NCBI GenBank assembly: GCA_002293155.1
Contig: DBCQ01000040.1
Span: 1-10,072 of the forward strand
Source of the DNA: Burkholderiales bacterium UBA954
GTDB taxonomy: Bacteria; Pseudomonadota; Gammaproteobacteria; Burkholderiales; Burkholderiaceae_A
DNA: 10,072 nt
Reading direction: 5' to 3'
Part shown: positions 1 to 6,853 of the stretch, one piece after another
Layout of the letters: every line of letters starts with the position of its first letter
How positions within the stretch are numbered: position 1 is the first letter of the stretch
Program-made: the position numbers and the translations under genes
The notes under the pieces: model-generated
Seen by the model: only the letters and a program-made list of their open reading frames with translations
Told to the model about the DNA's origin: nothing
The model's database searches: none

Positions 1-182
1 CCCGCGCCGTCTCCCATTAGTGCGTCTGCCCCCACCGCGCCGCGGTGGTCGAGGTTGCGCAGGATATTTAAGCCCTGCTGGACGATATCGTGAGACTTCA
101 AGCCCTTGATGTGGGCAACGAATCCGACCCCACAAGCGTCATGTTCGTTTCGGGGATCGTAGAGGCCTTGAGCTGGGATCAT
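1..182 (-). CDS. gltB: Glutamate synthase (NADPH) large subunit, N-terminal fragment
   Basis: This is the 5' end of gltB; the gene continues past the left edge and only 60 complete codons are visible. GltB is the large subunit of cytoplasmic GOGAT. It hydrolyses glutamine and transfers the ammonia to 2-oxoglutarate to give glutamate, taking electrons from NADPH through GltD. The visible start is [10 protein letters not shown], followed by the family signature [16 protein letters not shown] and then [19 protein letters not shown]. Cys17 of ACGVGF matches the N-terminal nucleophile of the class II glutamine amidotransferase domain, exposed after removal of a short propeptide (here 16 residues). 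The ATG at 182-180 fits the usual family N-terminus, but no clear Shine-Dalgarno precedes it. A promoter-like pair lies just upstream at 215-244. The identification is firm; only the exact start is slightly uncertain. Confidence 0.95.
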   Translation of the reverse strand, partial: MIPAQGLYDPRNEHDACGVGFVAHIKGLKSHDIVQQGLNILRNLDHRGAVGADALMGDGA

Positions 183-214
183 GGTGCGGAGCAAAATTAA
201 TCAAAGGGCCTAAG

Positions 215-244
215 ACTATAGCGGCAGCCCAATCAGAAGATCAA
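215..244 (-). promoter_or_regulatory. Candidate sigma70-type promoter for gltB
   Basis: Read on the minus strand, TTGATC (244-239) is followed after 18 bases by TATAGT (220-215), both close to the sigma70 consensus. Transcription would begin near 208, giving a leader of about 26 nt before the gltB ATG. The AT-rich stretch just upstream (about 245-335) could help as an UP-like element. This is pattern matching only, and a short-hexamer match in AT-rich DNA can arise by chance. Confidence 0.45.
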
Positions 245-378
245 CGAAAAATCCGCTTTAACCCTTGTAAAATATAAATTTTAAATAGGGTCAGAACATA
301 TATAAATGTGATTTTTTTTATTTATAAATTTATTAGGGGACACATTAAAGAAAGGGTAACAGGCATTGGAGTCCCTTG
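245..378. other. AT-rich intergenic spacer with REP-like motifs
   Basis: This spacer lies between the end of the transposase-like gene and the gltB promoter. It is strikingly AT-rich compared with all flanking genes. It contains TAGGGTCAGA (286-295) and TTAGGGGACACATTA (333-347), which resemble, from memory, G-rich motifs often seen flanking Y1/REP-associated transposase genes. It also holds an AT-only stem TATAAAT/ATTTATA (301-307 and 320-326), a short direct repeat CCCTTGT (262-268 and 373-379), and a six-base inverted pair ACCCTT/AAGGGT (261-266 and 352-357). I see no coding potential and no GC-rich intrinsic terminator. Each repeat alone is short enough to be chance. Confidence 0.4.
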
Positions 379-1077
379 TTAAGCTACCTTAGATAGTGCC
401 CTTGGCCGGCCGCGTGGCCGCTGCTGCCAACGGGCCTGCTCCTCTGCCGGTAGGCTGGCCATTGTTCTTTCAGTCGCCCAAGGCCGACCACTAGAGAGGC
501 CCTTTTTGACACACTCCCAGGTCGAGTCGGTCAGGGCCTGGTCCAGAATGCTTGGATAGGAGGCTTCGCGCTCAAACGGCGTGTTGCCCAGGGCCCAGTA
601 ACTCGGCAGGGGCATCAGACGGGTCTCGGGCCGACGGCCACAATGAATTTGCGCGCTCGACCACGTCCAGTCCGCCGGGTGATTCACCAAGGTCGCCCGC
701 ACAGGCAGCCACTCAATTGCCCGTTGAACGAGTAGGCCAAAGACCGGTTCATCAATCCAATACGCTCGATAACGCCCCTCCCAGAGGGTGCCTTGTCTCA
801 TCCATCGTGTATTGAATCGCCGGACATAACTTCGGCCCACCTGTTGAACCACGTCTGCCATTGCATCGGCCCGTTGTGGCGTGACCAGCCAGTGGGCCTC
901 ACTTCTTAATAAACAGTATGCATGAACACGAAGCCCAAATCCGATGGCGGCCTGCAAAAAGGAATCGAAGTAAGACGAACGATCCTGATCGTCGCGAAAA
1001 ATCTCCGCACGATCGTGCCCTCGTTGCACTAGGTGATAAGTCCTGCCGGGTCTTGCATCACGCGCCTGTCGAGCCAT
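379..1077 (-). CDS. REP-associated tyrosine transposase-like protein (Y1_Tnp), degenerate HUH motif
   Basis: This 232-residue protein belongs to the Y1/IS200-like fold used by REP-associated tyrosine transposases (RAYTs), which nick single-stranded DNA at palindromic REP sequences with one catalytic tyrosine. Matching segments are the N-terminus MARQARDARPGRTYHLVQRG, the candidate tyrosine Tyr84 in GRSYVRRFN, GTLWEGRYRA (96-105), and PVRATLVNHPADWTWSSA (125-142). Where the family has the metal-binding H-x-H (typically NHVH), this protein has Ser59-Glu60-Ala61-His62, so one of the two histidines is Glu. The C-terminal part from about residue 150 is not recognised. The ATG at 1077 is preceded by GAGGA (1086-1082) four bases away. 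It follows aroB on the same strand with a 51-base gap. No terminal inverted repeats or obvious target duplication flank it, so it looks like a resident single gene, possibly domesticated. The family call is good; whether it is catalytically active is doubtful. Confidence 0.82.
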   Translation of the reverse strand: MARQARDARPGRTYHLVQRGHDRAEIFRDDQDRSSYFDSFLQAAIGFGLRVHAYCLLRSEAHWLVTPQRADAMADVVQQVGRSYVRRFNTRWMRQGTLWEGRYRAYWIDEPVFGLLVQRAIEWLPVRATLVNHPADWTWSSAQIHCGRRPETRLMPLPSYWALGNTPFEREASYPSILDQALTDSTWECVKKGLSSGRPWATERTMASLPAEEQARWQQRPRGRPRALSKVA

Positions 1078-1106
1078 GAGATCCTCATGGGAGAGTCGGA
1101 GAGGAA

Positions 1107-1132
1107 ATGATGCGCCCTGCAGGGCGTTTCAT
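1107..1132. repeat. Palindrome at the end of aroB
   Basis: CGCCCTGCAGGGCG at 1113-1126 is a perfect 14-base palindrome. After one G-U-capable pair and one mismatch it extends through ATGA/TCAT (1107-1110 and 1129-1132), so its outer arm includes the aroB stop codon. In RNA it would form a hairpin in the aroB - transposase spacer on either strand. It lacks a following U-run, so it is not a canonical intrinsic terminator. It could be a REP-like target of the adjacent transposase relative, an RNA 3'-end stabiliser, or a weak attenuator between the two genes. Confidence 0.5.
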
Positions 1133-2208
1133 GCAATGGCTTTTTCAAGAACCTTCGAAATCAATCCATCGTCGACGATCTGGGTCTGGGCGGACCCCAT
1201 GCTGCGCAGCACCACATAGCGGACTTTCCCCGATTTTGACTTTTTATCGTGTGACATCCATTCCAAATAATCCTTGACGGGCCATCTGGGCGGACGAATC
1301 GGGAGCGCTGCCTTCTCAATCAGCGCAACAATGCGCGACACCATCTCCGAGGACAAGCCGCCAAGCTCCTTAGACAGGTTCGCCGCAATCACCATGCCGC
1401 AACCGACTGCCTCCCCATGAAGCCATTTGCCGTAGCCGAGGCCCGCCTCAATCGCATGGCCAAAGGTATGCCCGAAATTCAGAATTGCTCGGCGATCTGT
1501 TTCGCGCTCATCTGCAGCAACAACCTGTGCCTTTAACTCACAGGATCGATAGACGGCCTCGGTCAACGCATTACGGTCACGCCGCAGAAGGGCCTCGATA
1601 TTGGCCTCGAGCCAATTGAAAAACTCCGCATCGAGAATACACCCGTACTTGATGACCTCTGCGAGGCCCGCACTGAATTCCCGAGCCGGTAATGTGCCGA
1701 GAACATCGAGATCGCAGAACACAGCCGAAGGCTGATAAAACGCACCAATCATATTCTTGCCCAGGGGATGATTAATTGCGGTCTTACCCCCAACCGAGGA
1801 ATCCACCTGCGCCAGCAAGGTTGTTGGCACCTGAATCAGCCGCATACCCCGTTGATAGCTGGCAGCCGCAAAGCCTGCCATGTCACCGACAACACCTCCG
1901 CCGAGGGCAACAATTGTTTCTCCGCGCTCAATACGGTTCGCCATCAATCCATCAAAAATCAGATTTAAATGGGCCCAGTCTTTGAATTGCTCGCCATCTG
2001 GAAGATCAATGCAAATTACAGGATGGCCTAAGGATTCAACCGTGTCGCGAACAGCCGCGGTGTACAGAGGGCCTACCGTCTCGTTAGTCACAATTACAAC
2101 CCGCCCCGGCGACAGGGCCTCCCGCCAACACTCTGAATTATCAATAAGCCCAGAACTGATCCATATCGGATAACTCCGACTGTCGAGTGCAACATGTAGT
2201 GTCTTCAT
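1129..2208 (-). CDS. aroB: 3-dehydroquinate synthase
   Basis: AroB converts DAHP to 3-dehydroquinate, the second step of the shikimate pathway, using NAD+ and a divalent metal (usually Zn2+ or Co2+) in the cytoplasm. The protein has 359 residues, the normal family length. It shows LPDGEQFK (69-76), the NAD-binding GGGVVGD (103-109), [26 protein letters not shown] (128-143) and [15 protein letters not shown] (146-160). The metal ligands are Glu184 (GLAEVIKYG), His247 ([11 protein letters not shown]) and His264 (HGEAV). The start [15 protein letters not shown] at 2208 is chosen because it aligns with known AroB N-termini. The frame is open to 2244, but those extra 12 codons overlap the end of aroK and match nothing. 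The aroK stop and this ATG are separated by a single base (TGA-G-ATG), indicating translational coupling. No feature looks abnormal. Confidence 0.97.
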   Translation of the reverse strand: MKTLHVALDSRSYPIWISSGLIDNSECWREALSPGRVVIVTNETVGPLYTAAVRDTVESLGHPVICIDLPDGEQFKDWAHLNLIFDGLMANRIERGETIVALGGGVVGDMAGFAAASYQRGMRLIQVPTTLLAQVDSSVGGKTAINHPLGKNMIGAFYQPSAVFCDLDVLGTLPAREFSAGLAEVIKYGCILDAEFFNWLEANIEALLRRDRNALTEAVYRSCELKAQVVAADERETDRRAILNFGHTFGHAIEAGLGYGKWLHGEAVGCGMVIAANLSKELGGLSSEMVSRIVALIEKAALPIRPPRWPVKDYLEWMSHDKKSKSGKVRYVVLRSMGSAQTQIVDDGLISKVLEKAIA

Positions 2209-2209
2209 C

Positions 2210-2728
2210 TCATAAAATCCCCGCCTGATGTAGGCCTTGGTCAATTGCGCGCATTACCACCGACACGGAGGCCCGTGTCGTCGGCACAATCAGGTTTGCA
2301 ATTTCTCGATACAAGGGATCACGCTCAGCATGCAGCGCGATCAGCGTCGCCCGGGGGTCGGCCGACCGACTTAATAGTGGTCGGCTCGTGTCATTTTTTA
2401 ATCTCTGCCACAGCTGCTCAGGGTCTGCATCCAGATAAATTACAAATCCCGACCGCAACATCTCCCGATTCTCTGCGCGCACAATGGCTCCTCCTCCCGT
2501 CGTGATCACATGACCGGTACGCCCCATCGCCTCCGAAATAGCCCGAGACTCCCGCTTTCGAAAGCCTTCCTCACCCTCCAAATCAAAAATGGTTGGAATC
2601 GGAGCGCCCGAGCGGGCTTCGATTTCCTGGTCTGTATCCATGAAAACCAGGCCATGACGCTTGGCGAGTCGCCTACCCACCGTCGTCTTGCCCGCACCCA
2701 TTAGGCCAACAAAAACGATATTTCGCAT
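2210..2728 (-). CDS. aroK: Shikimate kinase
   Basis: AroK phosphorylates shikimate at the 3-hydroxyl with ATP, the fifth step of chorismate synthesis. The 172-residue P-loop protein has Walker A GLMGAGKT (8-15), the DTD shikimate/Mg2+ motif (31-33), FRKRE with the substrate-binding Arg (56-60), the TTGGG loop (76-80) and the LID arginine in SRPLL (115-119). The order aroK-aroB is the standard proteobacterial one, and the two genes are one base apart. The ATG at 2728 gives the canonical [15 protein letters not shown] start. No good Shine-Dalgarno is visible, and only 34 bases separate this gene from divergent mrcA, so any promoter must lie in that gap or inside mrcA. In many betaproteobacteria a pilMNOPQ operon precedes aroK; here it does not. 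Confidence 0.97.
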   Translation of the reverse strand: MRNIVFVGLMGAGKTTVGRRLAKRHGLVFMDTDQEIEARSGAPIPTIFDLEGEEGFRKRESRAISEAMGRTGHVITTGGGAIVRAENREMLRSGFVIYLDADPEQLWQRLKNDTSRPLLSRSADPRATLIALHAERDPLYREIANLIVPTTRASVSVVMRAIDQGLHQAGIL

Positions 2729-2762
2729 GGCGAGGAGTCTATCAGGCGATAAACTCTACCCC

Positions 2763-4994
2763 ATGAAATTAGCTCTGCGCTGGCTAGCCATCGCCCTTTC
2801 AAGTCTGATTGCGTTAATCGCGGTTGCCCTCTTGGTCATCGCCTTGGCTACCCCGAGGCTGCCGCCAATTAATGCGGTTGCGGACTACCAGCCCAAGATG
2901 CCACTGAGGGTCCTGACATCGGACGGCATCTTAATCGGTGAGTTTGGTGAGGAGCGCAGAAGCCTCGTGCGCCTGCCAGAAGTGCCCAAGCATCTGGTTC
3001 AGGCGATTCTCGCAGCCGAGGACGATGCTTTTTTTCAACACCGAGGTATTGATTTCACCGGTATCGCACGCGCCGTCTTGGCCAATATCTTTGCAGGAGG
3101 AAGATCACAAGGGGCAAGTACGATCACGATGCAGGTCGCGCGAAATTTCTATCTCTCCTCAGAGAAAACGTTTACACGAAAAATTTATGAGGTGTTATTA
3201 GCGTCTGAGATTGAGCGCAAGCTCACCAAAAATCAGATTCTTGAGCTTTACTTAAATCAGATTTATCTAGGTAAGCGGGCCTACGGTTTTGCGGCTGCAT
3301 CACAGACTTATTTTGGTAAAGAGATTACAAAAATCTCTCTGGCTGAGGCTGCGATGTTGGCGGGGCTTCCTAAGGCCCCATCGGCATTTAACCCTTCAGC
3401 CAATCTCCGCCGTGCAACATTGCGGCAGCACTACGTTCTCGGGCGAATGGAAAAACTCGGCTTAATAAGCCCCCGCCAATCCGCCGAGGCGAAGGCGGAA
3501 AAGCTCACGGTCATCGGCCGTGCAGATGAATTTCCTCTGCGTGCCCCATACGTAGCAGAGATGGCACGCCAATTAATGTTTGATCAATACAAAGAAGAAA
3601 CCTACACCCGGGGATTGACTGTTTACACCACCATCTCGGCTGACGAGCAGCGGGCAGCCCAGAAAGCCCTACGCGCAGGCCTGCTGGAATACGATCGTCG
3701 CCAAGGCTGGCGAGGGCCGGAGGCCTTCATCGCTCTGCCTAGCGCGCGCGACGCCTTTGAAGATGCCATCGAAGATGCATTAAACGACCGCCCTGATAGC
3801 GAGGAACTCCTCACCGCAATTGTGATCGATGTCAGCGACACCCGGGTTGTTGTTCGACGAAGCCGTAATCAAACCGTCGAAATCTCTGGTGATGGCCTGA
3901 AGTTTTCAAGCCAAGGTCTGTCATCCGTTGCGCCGCCAGCAAAACGCTTGCGTAAAGGCGCAGTCGTCAGAATTCTTCAAATGCCAGACGGCCAATACGA
4001 GATCACGCAGATGCCTGAGGTTGAATCTGGATTTGTTGCGCTAAACCCGCAGGATGGTGCAATCCGGGCACTCGTAGGCGGGTTTGACTTCAATCGTAAT
4101 AAATTTAATCGTGTGACACAGGCTTGGCGACAGCCAGGTTCCGCATTCAAACCCTTTGTTTATGCCAGTGCGCTCAACCGAGGCTTCTCGCCCGCGACCA
4201 TAGTGAATGACGCACCTGTGCAATTTGATCCTGGGCAGACAGGGGGGCAGGCATGGGAGCCAAAAAATTACGATGGCACATTTGATGGGCCGATGACCCT
4301 GCGGCAAGGTCTTGCAAAATCAAAAAATATGGTCTCAATCCGTGTGCTGCATAGCGTGGGCCCGCGATACGCACAGGACTACATTACACGGTTTGGTTTT
4401 GAACCCGAGCGTCATCCGGCCTACCTGACTATGGCTTTAGGCGCGGGCTCGGTCACCCTAATGCAAATGGCTACAGGCTATTCGGTCTTCGCAAACGGGG
4501 GTTATCGTGTCAATCCCTTCCTCATTGATCGTGTTGTGGACCTCAAAGGAAAGGTTTTAGGCCGTGCGCAGCCGGTCAAATCTGGGACGGAAAGCCAACG
4601 AGTGATGGATCCCCGTCATGCCTTCATCATGAATAGCCTCTTGCGTGAGGTGGTCCGCTCTGGAACAGCTGCCCGCGCGGTCTCACTTGGTCGCAGCGAC
4701 TTGGCCGGGAAAACCGGTACCACTAACGACTCCCACGATGCCTGGTTCGCTGGATACGGTGGCAATGCGGTTGGCGTTGCCTGGGTAGGATTTGACCAGC
4801 CAAAAAAACTAGGTGACCGCGAAACCGGAGGAGGCTTGGCACTGCCAATCTGGATGGAATACATGAAAGTTGCGCTACTGCGTGCACCAAACGCTATGCG
4901 ATCAATGCCGAATGGAGTCCTCGAAATTGGCGGCGAGTATTACACCCAAGAGAGCAGGCCCGGTGTTGGTGTGGCAAGCGTGGGGCTGCGTTAG
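2763..4994 (+). CDS. mrcA: Class A penicillin-binding protein 1A (glycosyltransferase/transpeptidase)
   Basis: This bifunctional peptidoglycan synthase (ponA/mrcA) is anchored in the inner membrane with its catalytic domains in the periplasm. The 743 residues run as follows: an N-terminal membrane anchor (about 5-29); a GT51 glycosyltransferase domain (about 50-230) with catalytic Glu86 in AAEDDAFFQHRGID, QGASTITMQVARN (116-128) and ILELYLNQIYLG (159-170); an OB-like insert (about 312-420); and a transpeptidase domain with Ser460-x-x-Lys463 (GSAFKPF), Ser520-Lys-Asn522 and Lys650-Thr-Gly652 (KTGTTND). All catalytic motifs are intact. It is somewhat shorter than E. coli PBP1a (850), mainly for want of a long C-terminal tail. 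The ATG at 2763 is chosen because the anchor begins there; the frame is open to 2661, but that part is antisense to aroK. There is no obvious Shine-Dalgarno. Its TAG stop overlaps the cyaY stop on the other strand. Confidence 0.96.
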   Translation: MKLALRWLAIALSSLIALIAVALLVIALATPRLPPINAVADYQPKMPLRVLTSDGILIGEFGEERRSLVRLPEVPKHLVQAILAAEDDAFFQHRGIDFTGIARAVLANIFAGGRSQGASTITMQVARNFYLSSEKTFTRKIYEVLLASEIERKLTKNQILELYLNQIYLGKRAYGFAAASQTYFGKEITKISLAEAAMLAGLPKAPSAFNPSANLRRATLRQHYVLGRMEKLGLISPRQSAEAKAEKLTVIGRADEFPLRAPYVAEMARQLMFDQYKEETYTRGLTVYTTISADEQRAAQKALRAGLLEYDRRQGWRGPEAFIALPSARDAFEDAIEDALNDRPDSEELLTAIVIDVSDTRVVVRRSRNQTVEISGDGLKFSSQGLSSVAPPAKRLRKGAVVRILQMPDGQYEITQMPEVESGFVALNPQDGAIRALVGGFDFNRNKFNRVTQAWRQPGSAFKPFVYASALNRGFSPATIVNDAPVQFDPGQTGGQAWEPKNYDGTFDGPMTLRQGLAKSKNMVSIRVLHSVGPRYAQDYITRFGFEPERHPAYLTMALGAGSVTLMQMATGYSVFANGGYRVNPFLIDRVVDLKGKVLGRAQPVKSGTESQRVMDPRHAFIMNSLLREVVRSGTAARAVSLGRSDLAGKTGTTNDSHDAWFAGYGGNAVGVAWVGFDQPKKLGDRETGGGLALPIWMEYMKVALLRAPNAMRSMPNGVLEIGGEYYTQESRPGVGVASVGLR

Positions 4995-5314
4995 CCTGGA
5001 AGAGCCATGCCCGCCTCGAGGGCTGCCTGTTCAGAAAATATCTGCCAAAAATCTTTCGTACTTCGCGTATCAATCCAGCCTTGCGTCTGCCTCGTAAAGT
5101 GAAAGGCGCCATGCACCGACGCCAGCCAGACCTGCTGCAAGGGGGTCTGTGGGTTGATAATGATCTTTCTCCCATTTTCAAATTCAACCTCAAGGACCGA
5201 TCCGTTACGAATGGCCTCAATGTCGATTGAAAGCGTCTCTGCCCATCGATCAACAGTGGACTCAATAGTCTGCCAAATTCTTTGAACCTCATCTAAAAAC
5301 TCGGTTTCCGTCAT
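4991..5314 (-). CDS. cyaY: Iron-sulfur cluster assembly protein CyaY (bacterial frataxin)
   Basis: CyaY is a small acidic cytoplasmic protein that binds iron and the cysteine desulfurase IscS and modulates Fe-S cluster assembly. The 107 residues match the frataxin fold: an acidic first helix (Glu3, Glu5, Asp8, Glu9, continuing with Asp22, Glu26, Asp31, Glu33), a beta segment LEVEFENGRKIIIN (41-54), the family hallmark PQTPLQQVWLAS (55-66), and a GW pair at 79-80 ahead of the last strand and C-terminal helix. The ATG at 5314 has a good ribosome site, AGGGGA, five bases upstream (5325-5320). It converges on mrcA with a four-base overlap of the stop regions and diverges from lptM with only 11 bases between start codons. 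The length is typical and nothing is missing. Confidence 0.95.
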   Translation of the reverse strand: MTETEFLDEVQRIWQTIESTVDRWAETLSIDIEAIRNGSVLEVEFENGRKIIINPQTPLQQVWLASVHGAFHFTRQTQGWIDTRSTKDFWQIFSEQAALEAGMALPG

Positions 5315-5325
5315 ACTTATCCCCT

Positions 5326-5520
5326 ATGCACCACCTCAATACCCACCTACCTAGACCGCAGCCAGAACAGTCCGTTGCCTCTCGCCCCTATGGTGTAGCG
5401 GCGGTGTTACTGCTAAGCATAAGCCTTTGCCTGATTCTGGGTGGATGCGGGCAGAAAGGGCCCTTGGTTCTTCCAAAGCCCCAGTTTCCGGCACCCCCTG
5501 CAGAAACACCCAGACCTTAA
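5326..5520 (+). CDS. lptM: LptM-type small outer-membrane lipoprotein (LPS translocon maturation)
   Basis: This 64-residue lipoprotein precursor has a hydrophobic stretch (about 24-38) ending in the lipobox Leu38-Gly39-Gly40-Cys41, followed by the very typical GQKGPLVLP and a Pro-rich tail (mature part about 24 residues). The C-GQKGPL signature upstream of lysA identifies LptM (formerly YifL/LppL), which in E. coli promotes correct disulfide formation and maturation of the LptD/E translocon. The signal peptide has an unusually long n-region (about 23 residues, including Arg10 and Arg20). I find no better ATG, GTG or TTG in frame just before the hydrophobic core, so 5326 is retained. No Shine-Dalgarno is evident. 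Only two bases separate its stop from the lysA ATG, so the two are surely co-transcribed and probably coupled. Confidence 0.88.
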   Translation: MHHLNTHLPRPQPEQSVASRPYGVAAVLLLSISLCLILGGCGQKGPLVLPKPQFPAPPAETPRP

Positions 5521-5522
5521 TC

Positions 5523-6851
5523 ATGGCCCATATCTTTAACACAGGTCCCCTGAGGGGGTCCTCATTTTCCCGGTCCGAGACAGGGGATCTTCTGTGTGAA
5601 GGTCAGCCGTTAGCGGCGATTGCACAGCAATTCGGTACACCAACATTTGTCTATGCCGAACGCATGATTACGGATGCCTACCAGTCATTTTCTCAGGCTG
5701 CCCAGGGCCGAGACGCCTTAATTTGTTACGCATTGAAAGCAAATTCAAGCCTTGCGATTATCCGTCTGCTTGCCCAACAGGGGGCTGGTTTTGACATTGT
5801 GTCGATCGGTGAATTACAGCGTGTCTTAGCCTGCGGCGGGTCTGTCGACCGGGTTGTCTTTTCTGGCGTTGGGAAAAAGCCAGAGGAGATCTCTGCAGCC
5901 CTTCATGCAAAGATTAAATGCATCAATGTAGAGTCTGAGGCAGAGCTGGAAATGATTTCGTCAATCGCAACCCAGCAGGGCTCGCGTGCGCCGATCTCGA
6001 TTCGTGTCAATCCTGACATTGATGCAAAGACACATCCCTATATTTCTACCGGATTGAAAGAAAATAAATTTGGTATTCCCATGGAATCTGCAGTCGCGGT
6101 TTATCAGAAAGCGGCAACGCTTCCAGGCATTGATATTCAAGGAATTGACTGTCATATCGGATCACAAATTACGGACATTCAACCATTCCTCGACTCTCTA
6201 GAGAGAGTTCTTGATCTTGTAGCGGTCTTAGATCGGCAGAAGATCCAGATTCATCACCTTGATCTGGGTGGCGGCCTTGGAATCACCTACGAACAAGAAA
6301 GTCCACCATCCCCAAAAGAAATGCTTAATGCCCTGTTTGGCCGAATTGATGCCTGGTCGCAATCCCGAAAGGCTGCCGCACCCGAAGTCTTATTCGAGTT
6401 CGGGAGGGCCATCGTCGGTAATGCGGGACTCTTGTTAACGCGGGTTGAGCTGCTCAAACCCGGCCGAGAAAAAAACTTTGCCGTCATCGATGCTGCTATG
6501 AACGACTTAATGCGACCAGCCCTATACGACGCCTGGCATGGTGTTGAGCCTCTGGCTAACAATAGAGTGGATGCAGACCATACAAAATGGGATCTGGTGG
6601 GTCCCGTCTGCGAGAGCGGGGACTGGATCGCAAAGGATCGCGGGCTCTCACTGTCTTCGGGGGATCTGCTCGCCATCTTGTCAGCAGGCGCTTATGCCAT
6701 GAGTATGAGTTCAAATTACAACAGCAGGCCTAAGGCGGCTGAAGTCCTCGTTGATTTAAACGGAGACGCGCATCTAATTCGCCGACGTGAGGTATTCGAA
6801 GACCTCATCCTTACCGAAAGAATTCCCGCCTATCTTCTGGGGAATACATAA
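5523..6851 (+). CDS. lysA: Diaminopimelate decarboxylase
   Basis: LysA is a PLP enzyme that decarboxylates meso-2,6-diaminopimelate to L-lysine, the last step of the DAP pathway, in the cytoplasm. The 442-residue protein is a fold III PLP decarboxylase. It has an alpha/beta barrel with the Schiff-base lysine Lys72 in CYALKAN, DIVSIGEL (91-98), RVNPDIDAKTHPYISTG (161-177), NKFGI (181-185), His211 in DCHIGSQ and the phosphate-binding GGGLG (249-253). The second, beta domain carries CESGD (363-367), with the active-site cysteine of the partner subunit, and GAYAMSMSSNYN (389-400). The position of the usual EPGR motif reads EFGR (292-295). The start at 5523 gives a normal N-terminus (MAHIFNTGPL); in-frame codons back to 5427 overlap lptM in another frame. 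The stop lies two bases from the msrQ stop on the other strand. Confidence 0.97.
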   Translation: MAHIFNTGPLRGSSFSRSETGDLLCEGQPLAAIAQQFGTPTFVYAERMITDAYQSFSQAAQGRDALICYALKANSSLAIIRLLAQQGAGFDIVSIGELQRVLACGGSVDRVVFSGVGKKPEEISAALHAKIKCINVESEAELEMISSIATQQGSRAPISIRVNPDIDAKTHPYISTGLKENKFGIPMESAVAVYQKAATLPGIDIQGIDCHIGSQITDIQPFLDSLERVLDLVAVLDRQKIQIHHLDLGGGLGITYEQESPPSPKEMLNALFGRIDAWSQSRKAAAPEVLFEFGRAIVGNAGLLLTRVELLKPGREKNFAVIDAAMNDLMRPALYDAWHGVEPLANNRVDADHTKWDLVGPVCESGDWIAKDRGLSLSSGDLLAILSAGAYAMSMSSNYNSRPKAAEVLVDLNGDAHLIRRREVFEDLILTERIPAYLLGNT

Positions 6852-6853
6852 GG

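Noticed and set aside
407..420. Inverted repeat CGGCC-GCGT-GGCCG
   Set aside because: It falls within codons for the Arg/Pro/Gly-rich C-terminus of the transposase-like protein and is explained by GC-rich coding composition.
1880..2505. Plus-strand open frames opposite aroB and aroK
   Set aside because: They are antisense to strongly conserved catalytic regions and have no family resemblance.
2661..2762. Longer start for the PBP1A gene
   Set aside because: The extra 34 codons are antisense to the aroK P-loop region and would place a non-signal-like segment before the membrane anchor; the ATG at 2763 gives the canonical N-terminus.
4894..5292. A 132-codon minus-strand open frame overlapping the mrcA end and cyaY
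   Set aside because: It lies in another frame of cyaY, whose frataxin signature and ribosome site are clear; no domain or Shine-Dalgarno supports it.
5813..5824. Loss of the Pro in the EPGR motif of LysA as a sign of a defective enzyme
   Set aside because: The motif itself (EFGR, residues 292-295) keeps Glu and Arg, all other PLP and active-site motifs are intact, and I recall EFGR in other betaproteobacterial LysA proteins, so it looks like a lineage variant.
6287..6676. A 129-codon minus-strand open frame
   Set aside because: It is antisense to well-conserved parts of lysA and its translation is low-complexity Ser/Pro-rich, as expected for a shadow frame.
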